Origin: Curvibacter sp. PAE-UM
GTDB lineage: Bacteria > Pseudomonadota > Gammaproteobacteria > Burkholderiales > Burkholderiaceae_C
NCBI RefSeq assembly: GCF_001432305.1
Contig: NZ_KQ483358.1
Span: 3,537,134-3,601,133 of the forward strand
Direction of reading: 5' to 3'
Length of the DNA stretch: 64,000 bases
The notes beneath the pieces were generated by a model. The model ran no database searches, was not told where the DNA came from, and saw only the letters and a list, made by a program, of their open reading frames with translations. Of this stretch, positions 8,044-17,028 are shown piece after piece (position 1 is the first letter of the stretch; every line of letters begins with the position of its first letter). Both the position numbers and the translations under genes were made by a program.

Positions 8044-10932
8044 TCAGCCCAGCATGGCCTGCGCCGCACCAAAGCCCTGCGTCTTGGCCGGCGTGCCGCC
8101 GCGGCGGATGGCCACCGCGCAGTACTTGAACTCCGGGATCTTGCCGAAAGGATCGAGCGCGGCGTTGGTGATCAGGTTGGCCGCCGCCTCGTAGTAGGCG
8201 AAGGGGATGAAAACGGCGCCGCGGGGCGTGCCGTCGTCACGGCGCAGGTGGATGGCCACCTGGCCGCGGCGCGAGGCCACGGTCACCACGTCGCCGGGCG
8301 ACAGGCCCAGCTCGGTCATGTCGTCACCGCACATGGAGGCGGTGGCGATGGGCTCGATGGCGTCGAGCACGCCCGAACGGCGCGTCATGCTGCCGGTGTG
8401 CCAGTGTTCGAGCTGGCGGCCGGTGATGAGCACGAAGGGGAACTCGGCATCGGGGCGCTCGTTGGCCGGGATGATGTCGGCCGGCACCAGCTTGACCTTG
8501 CCGTCGGCCGTGGGGAAGTCCTCGATGAAGACGGTGGGCTGGCCCGGGTCTTCGGCACTCAGGCAGGGATAGGTCACGCTGGATTCCTTCTCCAGGCGCT
8601 CCCAGGTGATGCCCGAGATGACGGCGTGCATGGCCTGGCGCATCTCTTCGTAGACCGCGGCCACACCGGCGTGCTCACCCGGGTAGTTCCAGTCCTGGCC
8701 CATGCGCTTGGCAATCTGCTGGATGATCCAGAGATCCGGCTTGGCTTCGCCCGGCGGTGTGACGGCCTGCTTGCCCATCTGCACCATGCGGTCGGTGTTG
8801 CTCACCGTACCGGTCTTCTCGGGCCAGGCGGTGGCGGGCAGGATCACGTCGGCCAGCCAGGCGGTCTCGGTCATGAAGATGTCCTGCACCACCAGGTGCT
8901 TGAGTTCGGCCAGCGCGTGGCGGGCATGGTTCAGGTCCGGGTCGCTCATGGCGGGGTTCTCGCCCTCCACGTACATGCCATGGATCTTGTGCGGATCGCT
9001 GTCGTCGACCAGGGCCTTGTGCATGATCTCCACCACGGTGTAGCCGGGGCGGTTGTCGAGCTTGGTGTTCCAGAACTTCTCGAACCACTGGTGCACTTCC
9101 TTGTTGTCCACGCGCTGGTAGTTCGGGAACATCATGGGGATCAGGCCGGCGTCGCTGGCGCCCTGCACATTGTTCTGGCCGCGCAGCGGGTGCAGGCCGG
9201 AGCCGGGCTTGCCGATCTGGCCGGTCACCGCGCACAGGGCGATCAGGCAACGTGCGTTGTCGGTGCCGTGCACGTGCTGGCTCACGCCCATGCCCCACAG
9301 GATCATGGAGGCCTTGGAGGTGGCGAACTCGCGCGCCACTTCGCGCAGCTTTTGCGCCGGGATGCCGCAGATGGGCTCCATGGCCTCGGGGCTGTAGCCC
9401 TGTACGTTTTTCTTCAGGGCTTCAAAGTTGCTGGCGCGCTTCTTCACGAAGTCCTGGTCCACCAGGCCTTCTTCGATCACCGTGTAGATCATGGCATTGA
9501 GCATGGCCACGTCGGTGTCAGGCTTGAACTGCAGGGTGCGCCAGGCGTGTTTGCCGATGTCGGTGATGCGCGGGTCGGCCAGCACGATCTTGGCACCGGC
9601 CTTGGCGGCGTTTTTCATCCAGGTGGCCGCTACCGGGTGGTTGGCCGTGGGGTTGGAGCCGATCACGAAGATGAGACCGGAATGCTCCACGTCATTGACC
9701 TGGTTGGACACGGCACCCGAGCCCACGCCTTCGAGCAGGGCCGCCACGCTGGAGGCGTGGCACAGGCGGGTGCAATGGTCCACGTTGTTGCTGCCGAAAC
9801 CCGTGCGCACCAGCTTCTGGAACAGGTAGGCCTCTTCGTTGCTGCCCTTGGCCGAGCCGAAACCGGCCAGGGCCTTGAGGCCGTACTTGTCGCGCAGGGC
9901 CTTGAGGCCGCCGCCGGCCAGGTCCAGCGCCTCGTCCCACGTGGCTTCGCGGAACATGGTACCGATGATGGACGGGTCCTCGCTCATCTGGCGGTTCAGC
10001 TCGTCGATGGCCTCCGGATCCTTGGGCACGCCGGCCTTGCGGATCAGGGGCTTGGTCAGGCGCTGCGGGTTGTGCGCGTAGTCGAAACCGAAACGGCCCT
10101 TGACGCACAGGCGGTTGTGGTTGGCCGGGCCGTCGCGCCCGTCCACGCTGATGATCTTGTTGTCCTTGACGTTGTAGGTGATCAGGCAACCGACACCGCA
10201 GAAGGGGCAGACCGAGTCGACCTTCTTGTCGACCTGCTGCGAACCGATGCGTGTCTTGGGCATGAGGGCGCCCGTGGGGCAGGCCTGCACGCACTCACCG
10301 CAGGCGACACAGGTGCTGTCACCCATGGGGTCGTTCAGGTCGAACACGATCTCGCTACTGGACCCGCGCATGGCGTAGCCGATCACGTCGTTCACCTGCT
10401 CTTCACGGCAGGCGCGCACGCAGCGGTTGCACTGGATGCAGGCATCGAGGTTCACGGCCATGGCCGGATGCGAGATGTCGGCCTTGGGCTGCTCGCGGCG
10501 CAGGGCCTTGAGTGCGGGGCGCACGGTCACACCCACCTGGTCGGCCCACTGCGACAGCTCGCCATGTTGCAGCGACTCGTCCTGCTCGTCCCACTTGTAG
10601 CCGGTATCGGGCATGTCGGACAGCAGCATTTCCAGCACCATCTTCTGGCTCTTGACGGCGCGTTCGCTCTTGCTCTGCACTTCCATGCCGGCGGTGGCGC
10701 TGCGGCAGCAGCTGGGGGCCAGGGTGCGTTCGCCCTTGACCTCGACCACACAGGCGCGGCAGTTGCCGTCGGCGCGCATGCCTTCCTTGTAGCAAAGGTG
10801 CGGGATCTCCATGCCCATGCGCTTGGCAACGGTCAGGATGGTTTCACCGGCGTAGGCCTGGGCCTTCTTGCCGTCGAGCGTGAACTCGACGACCTGGGGG
10901 GTGACTTCGTTGAGCTTGGCGGGTGCGTTCAT
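8044..10932 (-). CDS. fdsA: NAD-dependent formate dehydrogenase, molybdopterin alpha subunit
   Basis: 962 residues. An N-terminal ferredoxin-like part (Cys in HLCYKEGMRADGNCRACVVE and SCCR) is followed by 4Fe-4S motifs CIQCNRCVRAC and CVACGECVQACP, then CPFCGVGC opening the bis-MGD domain. HCTRLCHASSV holds the active-site Cys that ligates the metal; there is no selenocysteine codon. It oxidises formate to CO2 in the cytoplasm and passes electrons to the FdsGB diaphorase. ATG 10932 overlaps the fdsGB stop (ATGA). Length fits known FdsA. The usual fdsC/fdhD and fdsD genes do not follow; a terminator does. Confidence 0.96.
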   Translation of the reverse strand: MNAPAKLNEVTPQVVEFTLDGKKAQAYAGETILTVAKRMGMEIPHLCYKEGMRADGNCRACVVEVKGERTLAPSCCRSATAGMEVQSKSERAVKSQKMVLEMLLSDMPDTGYKWDEQDESLQHGELSQWADQVGVTVRPALKALRREQPKADISHPAMAVNLDACIQCNRCVRACREEQVNDVIGYAMRGSSSEIVFDLNDPMGDSTCVACGECVQACPTGALMPKTRIGSQQVDKKVDSVCPFCGVGCLITYNVKDNKIISVDGRDGPANHNRLCVKGRFGFDYAHNPQRLTKPLIRKAGVPKDPEAIDELNRQMSEDPSIIGTMFREATWDEALDLAGGGLKALRDKYGLKALAGFGSAKGSNEEAYLFQKLVRTGFGSNNVDHCTRLCHASSVAALLEGVGSGAVSNQVNDVEHSGLIFVIGSNPTANHPVAATWMKNAAKAGAKIVLADPRITDIGKHAWRTLQFKPDTDVAMLNAMIYTVIEEGLVDQDFVKKRASNFEALKKNVQGYSPEAMEPICGIPAQKLREVAREFATSKASMILWGMGVSQHVHGTDNARCLIALCAVTGQIGKPGSGLHPLRGQNNVQGASDAGLIPMMFPNYQRVDNKEVHQWFEKFWNTKLDNRPGYTVVEIMHKALVDDSDPHKIHGMYVEGENPAMSDPDLNHARHALAELKHLVVQDIFMTETAWLADVILPATAWPEKTGTVSNTDRMVQMGKQAVTPPGEAKPDLWIIQQIAKRMGQDWNYPGEHAGVAAVYEEMRQAMHAVISGITWERLEKESSVTYPCLSAEDPGQPTVFIEDFPTADGKVKLVPADIIPANERPDAEFPFVLITGRQLEHWHTGSMTRRSGVLDAIEPIATASMCGDDMTELGLSPGDVVTVASRRGQVAIHLRRDDGTPRGAVFIPFAYYEAAANLITNAALDPFGKIPEFKYCAVAIRRGGTPAKTQGFGAAQAMLG

Positions 10933-12746
10933 GCTTGGGCTCCCAGTTCTTGCGGGAAGTATTTCTGGACACAGCGGATGGGGTTGGGCGCGGCCTGGCC
11001 CAGGCCGCAGATGGAGGCGTCGGCCATGACCTGGCACAGGTCTTCCAGCGTCTCGTTGTCCCACTGCTTGGCTTCCATCAGCTTGACGGCCTTGGCCGTG
11101 CCCACGCGGCAGGGCGTGCACTGGCCGCAGCTCTCGTCGGCGAAGAAACGCATCATGTTCACGGCGGCTTCGCGCGCCGTGTCCTTCTGGCTCAGCACGA
11201 TGACCGCCGCAGAACCGATGAAACAGCCGTAGGGCTGCAGGGTGTCGAAGTCCAGCGGGATGTCGCCCATGCTGGCCGGCAGGATGCCGCCTGAGGCGCC
11301 ACCCGGCAGGTAGGCATACAGCTCATGGCCATCGAGCATGCCGCCGCAATACTGGTCGACCAGTTCGCGGATGGTGATGCCGGCCGGCGCCAGCTTGACG
11401 CCCGGGTGCTTGACCCGGCCGCTGACGCTGAAGGAGCGTAGGCCCTTGCGGCCGTTGGCGCCGAAGCTGGAGAACCAGCTCGGGCCCTTCTGCACGATGT
11501 CGCGCACCCAGTAGAGCGTCTCGAAGTTGTGCTCCAGCGTGGGCCGGCCGAACAGGCCGACCTGGGCGATGTAGGGCGGGCGCATGCGGGGCTCGCCACG
11601 CTTGCCCTCGATGCTCTCGATCATGGCGGACTCTTCGCCGCAGATGTAGGCGCCGGCACCGCGGCGCAGCTCGATCAGCGGCAGCGGGCAGGGCGGGTTG
11701 GCCTGCAGGGCGGCCAGCTCGGCCTCCAGCAGGGCGCGCGCGCCGTGGTACTCGTCACGCAGGTAGATGTAGCAGGCGCCCACGCCCACGGCGTAGGCGG
11801 CGACCAGTAGGCCTTCGAGGAAACGGTGCGGGTCGCGCTCCAGGTAGGTGCGGTCCTTGAAGGTGCCGGGTTCGCCTTCGTCGATGTTCACGGCCATCAG
11901 CTTGGGCGCAGGCTGGTCACGCACGATGCGCCATTTGCGCCCGGCCGGGAAACCGGCGCCGCCCAGGCCGCGCAGGCCCGAGTCTTCCATGGCCTTGATG
12001 ACGGCTTCCACGTCCTGCCGGCCAGCGAGCAGGTCGGCCGCCAACTGGTAGCCGCCCTTGGCCTTGTAGGCCTCAAAACCCACGAAGTCGGGCGAGACCT
12101 GCTGCTGGCTGGGTGCGGGGGAGATGGACTTGAGGGCCAGCGCTGCCGGCTCGAAAGCCGCCTTGCCGCTGGACTTGGGGTGCGTGCTGGCACCGGCCTT
12201 CACGGCCTTGGCCACGCTCTCGGGCGTGGCGCGCAGCACCGGGTTCTGGTGCACCACGGCCACCGGGGCCTGCTCGCAGCGGCCCACGCAAGGCGCGTGG
12301 AGTACGCGCACATCACCGCCCAGGGTGGTCTGCAGCTTGCTCATCAGGCTCTGGGCACCATGCATCTCGCAGCTCAGGCCGTCGCAGACGCGCACGGTCA
12401 GGCCGGGGGCTTTTTCGTCGCCCCTCACCACCTCGAAGTGGTGATAGAAGGTGGCCACTTCATAGACCTCGGCCATGGGGATGTTCATTTCCTTGGCCAG
12501 CGCCACCAGGTGGCGGTCGTGCAGGCAGCGGTAGGCGTCGTTGAGCTTGTGCAGGTGCTCGATCAGCAGGTCACGGCGGTGGCCGTTGGCCGGCCTGGCG
12601 CCGATCAGGGTGATGACTTCGGCCAGCGACTTGTCGTCGGCCTGGCGGCCCTTGAGCTTGCTCTTGCGGCGGATGCGTTCGCGCAGGTCGTCGACGGTGG
12701 CGACGGCCACGGCCTGGACTTCGCCTTTGCGGCCTGGATGGTTCAT
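10929..12746 (-). CDS. fdsB: Formate dehydrogenase diaphorase, FdsG-FdsB fusion
   Basis: 605 residues combining two subunits normally encoded separately. Residues about 1-165 match FdsG/NuoE (thioredoxin-like fold; Cys in CDGLSC and CVGRC for a 2Fe-2S cluster). After a Ser/Pro/Gln-rich linker, the rest matches FdsB/NuoF: GLRGLGGAGFPAGRKW and EGEPGTFKDR (FMN/NADH sites), GAGAYICGEE, and SCGQCTPC with SICGLG for a 4Fe-4S cluster. It transfers electrons from FdsA to NAD+. First gene of the fds operon, coupled to fdsA by an ATGA overlap. There is no sign of a broken reading frame, so the fusion looks genuine. Confidence 0.93.
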   Translation of the reverse strand: MNHPGRKGEVQAVAVATVDDLRERIRRKSKLKGRQADDKSLAEVITLIGARPANGHRRDLLIEHLHKLNDAYRCLHDRHLVALAKEMNIPMAEVYEVATFYHHFEVVRGDEKAPGLTVRVCDGLSCEMHGAQSLMSKLQTTLGGDVRVLHAPCVGRCEQAPVAVVHQNPVLRATPESVAKAVKAGASTHPKSSGKAAFEPAALALKSISPAPSQQQVSPDFVGFEAYKAKGGYQLAADLLAGRQDVEAVIKAMEDSGLRGLGGAGFPAGRKWRIVRDQPAPKLMAVNIDEGEPGTFKDRTYLERDPHRFLEGLLVAAYAVGVGACYIYLRDEYHGARALLEAELAALQANPPCPLPLIELRRGAGAYICGEESAMIESIEGKRGEPRMRPPYIAQVGLFGRPTLEHNFETLYWVRDIVQKGPSWFSSFGANGRKGLRSFSVSGRVKHPGVKLAPAGITIRELVDQYCGGMLDGHELYAYLPGGASGGILPASMGDIPLDFDTLQPYGCFIGSAAVIVLSQKDTAREAAVNMMRFFADESCGQCTPCRVGTAKAVKLMEAKQWDNETLEDLCQVMADASICGLGQAAPNPIRCVQKYFPQELGAQA

Positions 12747-12814
12747 GGGGTTGTCCCTCGGTTCATAACTGTGGGCGCAGTGTCCGCCCGGCCCCTGCCG
12801 CGGTCAAATTGCAT

Positions 12815-12865
12815 GGAGACATGTTGTCATTCAAAATATAAATGATGCAGCGCAGCAAATTGCAT
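12815..12865 (-). promoter_or_regulatory. Candidate LysR-type site in the fds promoter region
   Basis: The 162-bp gap between the LysR gene and fdsGB is locally A+T-rich and carries the 10-mer CAAATTGCAT twice as a direct repeat (12815-12824 and 12856-12865; 41 bp apart, about four helical turns). The distal copy is part of an imperfect inverted repeat ATGCA...TGCAT. This is a plausible binding region for the adjacent LysR regulator. No good -35/-10 pair was obvious. Confidence 0.45.
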
Positions 12866-12908
12866 ATGCGGTGATCAGGGCCGCCTCAAAGCGACCGCCC
12901 GAACTGTT

Positions 12909-13862
12909 TCAGGCGTGCAAGAGGCCGCTGTGCGCGGCCGCATGGCGCAACCAGGCCGCATCCTGCGCCAGGGTCAGGGCGGCTTCCAGCGGGCGCGAAT
13001 GCCGCTCCGCCGTCTGGAACATGAAGCCGATGGAAGTGCGCACTTCGGGGCTGCTCAGAGGCTGCGCCTCCAGTTCGCGGTAGGCGCGCACCGCCCCCAC
13101 CAGCGCGCCGGGCATGACGGCGCAGACCGAGCCGCCCACGGCACTGAGCGCCAGGGTCAGCAGGGAATTGGTTTCCAGCACCGGCTGGACCCTGACGCCG
13201 GCCTCGGCGAAAGCGCCGTCCACGATGTGGCGGTTGTACATCTCGGAGGTCATCAGGCACAGGGGCAGCGCGGCCGCCTCCTGCCAGGGCATGGGTGAAC
13301 CAAAACGCATGCCCTGTGCGTTCGGCTCCGGTGGCAACGCGGCCTTGCGCACCAGGAAATAGTGCTCGGTGTACTGCAGCAGGGTCTGCAGCGCTCCGGC
13401 ACCGGGGCGCACGCGCTCGATGAAACCCAGGCCCAGGTCCAGCGTGAGCTCCTCCAGCCCGGCCTCGATCTCCTGCGAACTCATGGAGCGCACCACCGGC
13501 CGGATGCCCGGGTGGCGCGCCTGCAGCATGGCGGCAAAACGCGCCGCCACCGGCTCGGCCGAAGGCACGACGCCGATGCCCAGACGCCCCTGCGGCTGGC
13601 CGCCCACGCTGCTCAGGTCCTGCTTGAGCAGCGTTTCCTCGCGCAGCATGCGACGCGCGCTTTCCAGCAGGCGCTCCCCCTCGGGCGTGAAACCGACGAA
13701 GGTGCGGCCGCGCTTCACGATGGACGAACCGAATTCTTCTTCCAGCGCGCGCAGGGCGTTGGACAGCGCGGGCTGCGTCACGAAGCAGGACTGGGCCGCG
13801 CGGGCGAAATGCTTGTGCTCGTCGAGAGCGACGAGGTAGCGCATGGAGACGAGGAGGTTCAT
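12909..13862 (-). CDS. fdsR: LysR-family regulator, probable FdsR
   Basis: 317 residues: an N-terminal winged HTH (RYLVALDEHKHFARAAQSCFVTQPALSNALRALEEEFG) and a periplasmic-binding-like effector domain. It is directly upstream of, and in line with, the fdsGB-fdsA operon, as is the LysR gene fdsR in related formate oxidisers, so control of fds by formate is likely (inference from position). The sequence alone does not separate it from other LysR proteins. Confidence 0.75.
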   Translation of the reverse strand: MNLLVSMRYLVALDEHKHFARAAQSCFVTQPALSNALRALEEEFGSSIVKRGRTFVGFTPEGERLLESARRMLREETLLKQDLSSVGGQPQGRLGIGVVPSAEPVAARFAAMLQARHPGIRPVVRSMSSQEIEAGLEELTLDLGLGFIERVRPGAGALQTLLQYTEHYFLVRKAALPPEPNAQGMRFGSPMPWQEAAALPLCLMTSEMYNRHIVDGAFAEAGVRVQPVLETNSLLTLALSAVGGSVCAVMPGALVGAVRAYRELEAQPLSSPEVRTSIGFMFQTAERHSRPLEAALTLAQDAAWLRHAAAHSGLLHA

Positions 13863-13945
13863 GCACGCATCCTACAAGACCGGGGTATGAAATCGGGAGC
13901 ATGTCTTGCCGCTTGGGGTATGGCTGTCTCTTGCTTCGCTTTTGT

Positions 13946-14395
13946 AACCCCCCACTCATCCCCCCGCCCTTCTCTACCCCCGCCGGGGTAGAGAAGGGAG
14001 CCTGGATTTGGCTTCTGGTGTTCTGGACAGGCTTCTACAGTACGTGACGCCGCCACCGTGGATGGTGGGCCGAGATTTCTGGCCTCCGGTCGTAGCAAAC
14101 GGTGAGACTTGGGTGTGCCAACGACAGCGGCCGCTGCGCGGCCGGCTGTGGGCGAGACCGGAGAAGTGCGGCACGTTATTGAGCGCCTATCTCGTCACTG
14201 GCCGGCGCAGCCGCCAGCCGTGGAATGCAGATACGTACGAGTTCTCTACGACCGTAGGCGCACCAGTCTGGGAAAGTAGAAGCAGTGGTGCCCTCACACG
14301 CCGTAGAAGCGTAGCCGGTGCAAAGAAACCAAATCAAGGCTCCCCTCTTTGCCCCCGGCGGGGGGCAGAGAGGGGCTGGAGGTGAGTGGGGGGTT
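13946..14395. mobile_element. 450-bp intergenic element with 66-67-bp inverted-repeat ends
   Basis: The left end (13946-14011) and right end (14329-14395) are imperfect inverted copies. Both start with AACCCCCCACTC, both contain an internal hairpin (arms CCCTTCTCTACCCC/GGGGTAGAGAAGGG at 13967-13998, and CCCCTCTTTGCCCCC/GGGGGGCAGAGAGGGG at about 14342-14375), and both finish with GGATTTGG or its near-complement. The 317 bp inside holds further short inverted repeats and no convincing gene; a 125-codon ORF across it has no recognisable features. It fills the space between the LysR gene and apbC. This looks like a non-autonomous element or a pair of inverted REP-type units. Confidence 0.6.
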
Positions 14396-14470
14396 GTTAA
14401 ATGCCCCGCAAGGGAAACGCTGCAGGATTAAACGCCTATCAGCGCCAAGCAAGAAAAGCGATCAAACCGC

Positions 14471-15562
14471 TCAGGTTTCCTTCGAGATCTTGATACTCGG
14501 AAACTTGTTCGAAAAGTCCCTGTTCTTGGCAGCTATCGCCAAGGCCACCTGCCGCGCCACGGCCTTGTAGATGCCAGCCACCTCACCGTCCGGGTCAGCC
14601 ACCACCGTGGGTTTGCCGTTGTCGGCCTGCACGCGGATCTGCATGTTCAGCGGCAGCGCACCCAGGTAGGCCATGCCGTACTCGGCCGCCATCTTCTTGC
14701 CGCCGTCCACGCCGAAGATGTGCTCGACGTGGCCGCAGTTGCTGCAGATGTGCACCGCCATGTTCTCGACCAGGCCGAGGATGGGCACGCCCACTTTCTC
14801 GAACATCTTGATGCCCTTCTTGGCGTCGATCAGCGCGATGTCCTGCGGGGTGGTGACGATCACTGCGCCCGTCATGGGCACGCGCTGCGAGAGCGTGAGC
14901 TGGATGTCGCCGGTGCCCGGCGGCATGTCGACGATCAGGTAATCCAGGTCTTTCCAGTTGGTCTGGCGCAGCAGCTGCTCCAGCGCCTGGGTGGCCATGG
15001 GGCCGCGCCAGATCATGGCTTCGTCCTGCGCGACCAGGAAGCCGATGGACATGACCTGCACGCCGTAGTTCTCCAGCGGCTCCATGGTCTGGCCGTCCTC
15101 GCTCTCGGGGCGTCCGTCGATGCCCATCATCATGGGCTGGCTGGGGCCGTAGATGTCGGCATCCAGGATGCCCACGCTGGCGCCTTCGGCTGCCAGGGCC
15201 AGGGCCAGGTTGACGGCCGTGGTGCTCTTGCCCACGCCGCCCTTGCCCGAAGCCACGGCCACGATGTTCTTCACCTTGGGCAGCAGCGCCACGCCACGCT
15301 GCACGGCGTGCGCCACGATCTTGACGTTGATGTTGACCGAGACGTTGTTGACGCCAGCCACGCCCTTGGCAGCGGCAATCAGTGCCTTGCGGAAACCGGG
15401 GATCTGGCTCTTGGCCGGGTAACCCAGCTCGATGTCGAAGGCAACGTCGCCGTCCTGCACAGTCAGGTTCTTGACGGCCTTGCTGGAAACGAAATCCTTG
15501 CCCGTGTTCGGGTCCACCACGGTCTTGAGGGCCTCAAGCACCGTCTGTTCTGTCACTGCCAT
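14471..15562 (-). CDS. apbC: Fe-S cluster carrier ATPase ApbC/Mrp
   Basis: 363 residues: an N-terminal MIP18-like domain (about 1-90), then a P-loop ATPase with the deviant Walker A GKGGVGKST and ADIYGPSQPMM, ending with CSNCGHVEHIFG, whose CxxC pair bridges a 4Fe-4S cluster in the dimer. It delivers Fe-S clusters to apoproteins in the cytoplasm. Start ATG 15562 has an AGGAG site 12 nt upstream; the longer ORF upstream is antisense to the patatin gene and is rejected. Confidence 0.95.
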   Translation of the reverse strand: MAVTEQTVLEALKTVVDPNTGKDFVSSKAVKNLTVQDGDVAFDIELGYPAKSQIPGFRKALIAAAKGVAGVNNVSVNINVKIVAHAVQRGVALLPKVKNIVAVASGKGGVGKSTTAVNLALALAAEGASVGILDADIYGPSQPMMMGIDGRPESEDGQTMEPLENYGVQVMSIGFLVAQDEAMIWRGPMATQALEQLLRQTNWKDLDYLIVDMPPGTGDIQLTLSQRVPMTGAVIVTTPQDIALIDAKKGIKMFEKVGVPILGLVENMAVHICSNCGHVEHIFGVDGGKKMAAEYGMAYLGALPLNMQIRVQADNGKPTVVADPDGEVAGIYKAVARQVALAIAAKNRDFSNKFPSIKISKET

Positions 15563-15661
15563 TTGGGGTTTACTCCTGAAGTGCGCATAGTCTAGCTGTG
15601 GCATCGATAACCCCGCCGCCGTGGGCAAATTGCACACCCCCGGGGTTTCCCGCACTGCTAC

Positions 15662-15694
15662 GGGAGTACTCCCTGCACTCAAGCACCACATAAT
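15662..15694 (+). promoter_or_regulatory. Promoter region of the patatin gene (leaderless arrangement)
   Basis: A -10-like CATAAT at 15689-15694 is exactly 6 nt before the ATG at 15701, and there is no Shine-Dalgarno sequence, so transcription would begin at or next to the start codon. A perfect 12-bp palindrome GGGAGTACTCCC (15662-15673) lies where the -35 region is expected and may be an operator. Confidence 0.45.
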
Positions 15695-15700
15695 GACCGC

Positions 15701-16975
15701 ATGGCTAGCACGGTCACCCCCGACACGAACCCGCCCCGCATCGGTCTGCTGCTGACCGGCGGCGGCGCACGCGCCGCCTACCAGGTGGGCGTGCTGCAGG
15801 CGCTGGCCCAACTGCGCCGCGCCCGCGTTCCCGGCGCGCCGGCCTCCAGCCCCTTCTCCATCATCACCGGCACCTCGGCCGGCGCCATCAACGCCGCCTC
15901 GCTCGCCTGCGGCGCCGACGACTTCGACCTGGCCGTGCAGCGCATCGTCTCGGTCTGGGAGAACTTCGAGGCCAGCCAGGTCTACGAGGCCGACCTGCTG
16001 AGCGTGCTGCGCAGCGGCGCGCGCTGGATGAGCCTGCTCTCGCTGGGCTGGCTCATCGCACGCTGGCGCCGCATCAAGCCGCGTTCGCTGCTGGACAACA
16101 GCCCGCTGGAAGAACTGCTGCGCACCATGGTGCCGCTGGAACGCCTGCCCGGCCTGATCGCCCAGGGCCACCTGCAGGCGCTGGCCATCACGGCCTCCAG
16201 CTACAGCTCGGGCCACCACGTCACCTTCTTCGAAGGCGGCGAGGAGTTGCAGCCCTGGGTGCGCTCGCAGCGACTGGCGGTGCGCGACCGCATCACGCAC
16301 GAGCACCTGCTGGCCTCCTCCGCCATCCCCTTCGTCTTCCCGGCCAAGGCCCTGTCCATCAACGGCGGCACCGAATACTTCGGCGACGGCTCGATGCGCC
16401 AGACCGCGCCGGTGGCACCCGCCATCCACCTGGGGTCCGAGCGCATCCTGGTGGTGGGCGCCGGCCGCATGAGCGAGCCGCGCGACACCCTCCAGCGCGC
16501 CGCCCCAGGAACCTACCCCTCGCTGGCACAGATCGCCGGTCACGCCATGTCCAGCATCTTCCTGGACGCGCTGGCGGTGGACATCGAGCGCATCCGGCGC
16601 ATCAACCAGACCCTCAACCTGATCCCGCGCGAGGCCCGCCAGGCCAGCGCCTTGAAGCCGGTGGAGCTGCTGGTGATCTCGCCTTCCGAGCGGCTGGACC
16701 AGATCGCCGCCAGGCATGCCGACGCGCTGCCGCACGCCGTGCGCAGCCTGCTGGGCGGGCTGGGGGTGTCCTCGAAGAAGGCCGACATCAAGGGCGGCGC
16801 CCTGACCAGCTACCTGCTGTTCGAAGCCGCCTACACGCGTGAACTCATGGCCCTGGGCCACGCCGACACCCTGCACCAGGAAGACGAGGTCTGCCGCTTC
16901 TTCGGCTGGGACCAGGTGCCGCCCCCGCCCGCCGCGCCGCGGGAAGAACGCCGGCGCGACCCGCTGCGGGTCTAG
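15701..16975 (+). CDS. Patatin-like phospholipase
   Basis: 424 residues with the patatin hallmarks in order: the oxyanion-hole [11 protein letters not shown], the nucleophile elbow GTSAG (Ser about residue 59), and the catalytic Asp in FGDGSMRQ (about residue 229). These enzymes cleave acyl groups from glycerophospholipids with a Ser-Asp dyad. No signal peptide, so probably cytoplasmic or peripheral to the inner membrane. It stands between apbC (divergent) and metG (same direction, own promoter). Substrate not deducible. Confidence 0.9.
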   Translation: MASTVTPDTNPPRIGLLLTGGGARAAYQVGVLQALAQLRRARVPGAPASSPFSIITGTSAGAINAASLACGADDFDLAVQRIVSVWENFEASQVYEADLLSVLRSGARWMSLLSLGWLIARWRRIKPRSLLDNSPLEELLRTMVPLERLPGLIAQGHLQALAITASSYSSGHHVTFFEGGEELQPWVRSQRLAVRDRITHEHLLASSAIPFVFPAKALSINGGTEYFGDGSMRQTAPVAPAIHLGSERILVVGAGRMSEPRDTLQRAAPGTYPSLAQIAGHAMSSIFLDALAVDIERIRRINQTLNLIPREARQASALKPVELLVISPSERLDQIAARHADALPHAVRSLLGGLGVSSKKADIKGGALTSYLLFEAAYTRELMALGHADTLHQEDEVCRFFGWDQVPPPPAAPREERRRDPLRV

Positions 16976-16997
16976 GGACCCTTTCCCGCCGGGCGAC

Positions 16998-17003
16998 TAA
17001 AAT
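16998..17003 (+). promoter_or_regulatory. -10 element of metG
   Basis: TAAAAT within CTAAAATTGCGGG, 25 nt before the metG ATG, a layout common for housekeeping promoters in this group. The -35 region is poor. Confidence 0.45.
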
Positions 17004-17028
17004 TGCGGGTTCCCTCCGGAAGAACCCC

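Noticed and set aside
8011-11232. 1073-codon + strand ORF opposite fdsA
   Set aside because: Shadow of fdsA. Its His/Gly/Ala/Val-rich product has no recognisable domains, while the minus strand shows all FdsA motifs.
14008-14385. 125-codon ORF inside the 450-bp element
   Set aside because: It runs through both hairpin ends, lacks a ribosome binding site and shows no domain-like composition.
14471-16876. 801-codon reading that extends apbC upstream
   Set aside because: Residues before MAVTEQ are antisense to the patatin gene and its promoter; ATG 15562 has its own AGGAG site.
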